Source: Metellina segmentata (taxonomy: Eukaryota; Arthropoda; Arachnida; Araneae; Tetragnathidae). From it: a DNA stretch of 64,000 nucleotides. Shown here one piece after another: positions 63,610 through 64,000 of this stretch (position 1 is the first letter of the stretch; each line of letters begins with the position of its first letter). Under the pieces are notes generated by a model. That model worked only from the letters and a program-made list of their open reading frames with translations, was not told the origin of the DNA and searched no databases. Made by a program: the position numbers and the translations under genes. The stretch covers positions 115,254,738 through 115,318,737 of the forward strand of contig OX375881.1 in NCBI GenBank assembly GCA_947359465.1. Direction: 5' to 3'.

Positions 63610-64000
63610 CATCCAAGTGGTTTCTACAAGATATCTATTCCATCAAGATCGTGACAATTTTGCTCTTGATCTAGCTTATCAAGATCTGGACAATTTTTCT
63701 CTTGACAAGATATACAATCTGGTGTATCAAGATATGGCTAATTCTGCTCATGACGAGATATTTAGTTTAGCAATATCTGTCAATTTCCCCATGACGAGAT
63801 ATCGTCTATCAAGATCTAGTCAATTTGCACATGACGGGATATCTAGTCTTTCAAGAACAGGTCAATTTTGCTCATGACGAGGTATTTAAGTCTATTAAGA
63901 TCTAGATAATTTTGCTCATGTCGAGATATCTAGCTTATCAAGATCTGGTCAATTTTACTCATGACGAGATATCTAGTCTATTAAGAGCTATAAATTTTAC
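63610..64000. repeat. GATATC-family element with ~43-bp tandem units, cut by window end
   Basis: Left end CCATCCAAGTGGTTTCTACA. Units are registered by TGACGAGATAT at 63751, 63792, 63832, 63875, 63919 and 63962 (spacings 41, 40, 43, 44, 43). Each unit reads roughly CTA-TCAAGATCTGGTCAATT, TTGCTCATGACGAGATATCT. This is the most regular array of the family here. Confidence 0.85.

Noticed and set aside
63610..64000. CRISPR-like array (also 9655-10015)
   Set aside because: Units are contiguous or separated by homologous linkers, not unique spacers, and the genome is eukaryotic.

Overview
The window is AT-rich eukaryotic DNA with no convincing intact host protein-coding gene, no rRNA, no complete tRNA gene and no CRISPR array. 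What can be read is layered mobile-element and tandem-repeat DNA. The most abundant component is a tRNA-headed SINE superfamily. Its spurious translations (a recurrent 67-residue frame containing VPAQVLLRHLTVVQNYEVLS) resemble SINE-derived 'hypothetical proteins' I associate with orb-weaving spiders. Together with degraded mariner, Tc1, pogo, CR1-like, Ty3/Gypsy-like and Helitron-like remnants, this suggests an arthropod, most likely a spider. That host call is inference, not proof.

Layout. 0-10 kb: a SINE-B, short palindromic 'GATATC' elements, a TIR element (2.8-3.6 kb), a mariner remnant with a second TIR element inside it (3.9-5.0 kb), a dead Tc1 transposase (5.4-6.0 kb), a long GATATC element (7.65-8.49 kb), and a local duplication whose second copy carries a minisatellite (8.9-10.5 kb). 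10-16 kb: dense SINEs, including two tandem copies separated by three copies of one target site. 16-27 kb: mostly AT-rich DNA with TA microsatellites, a hairpin repeat, a deleted transposon with a transposase C-terminal part (19.6-20.3 kb), a large inverted repeat (24.9-26.2 kb) and a LINE tail. 27-38 kb: a Helitron-like element, a MITE inserted in a GATATC element, a 51-bp minisatellite, a deleted mariner, a pogo-type TIR element, a 166-bp satellite, and a solo LTR inside a SINE. 38-50 kb: a pogo/Tigger remnant, a 108-bp satellite interrupted by SINEs, a truncated Gypsy-like 5' LTR plus gag remnant, and a dense SINE cluster. 50-64 kb: dispersed duplications, a ~140-bp tandem array, Helitron-like copies, a local triplication, an internally deleted MITE that still encodes the two ends of its transposase, and a terminal 43-bp GATATC array.

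No genes here work together as a pathway. The informative content is the order of insertion: target-site duplications show which element entered which. The least familiar components are the GATATC family (ends CCTCCAAGTGGTTTC, interior of ~43-bp units with a palindromic CGAGATATCTCG core) and the modular SINE set, in which unrelated tRNA-like heads share one body.
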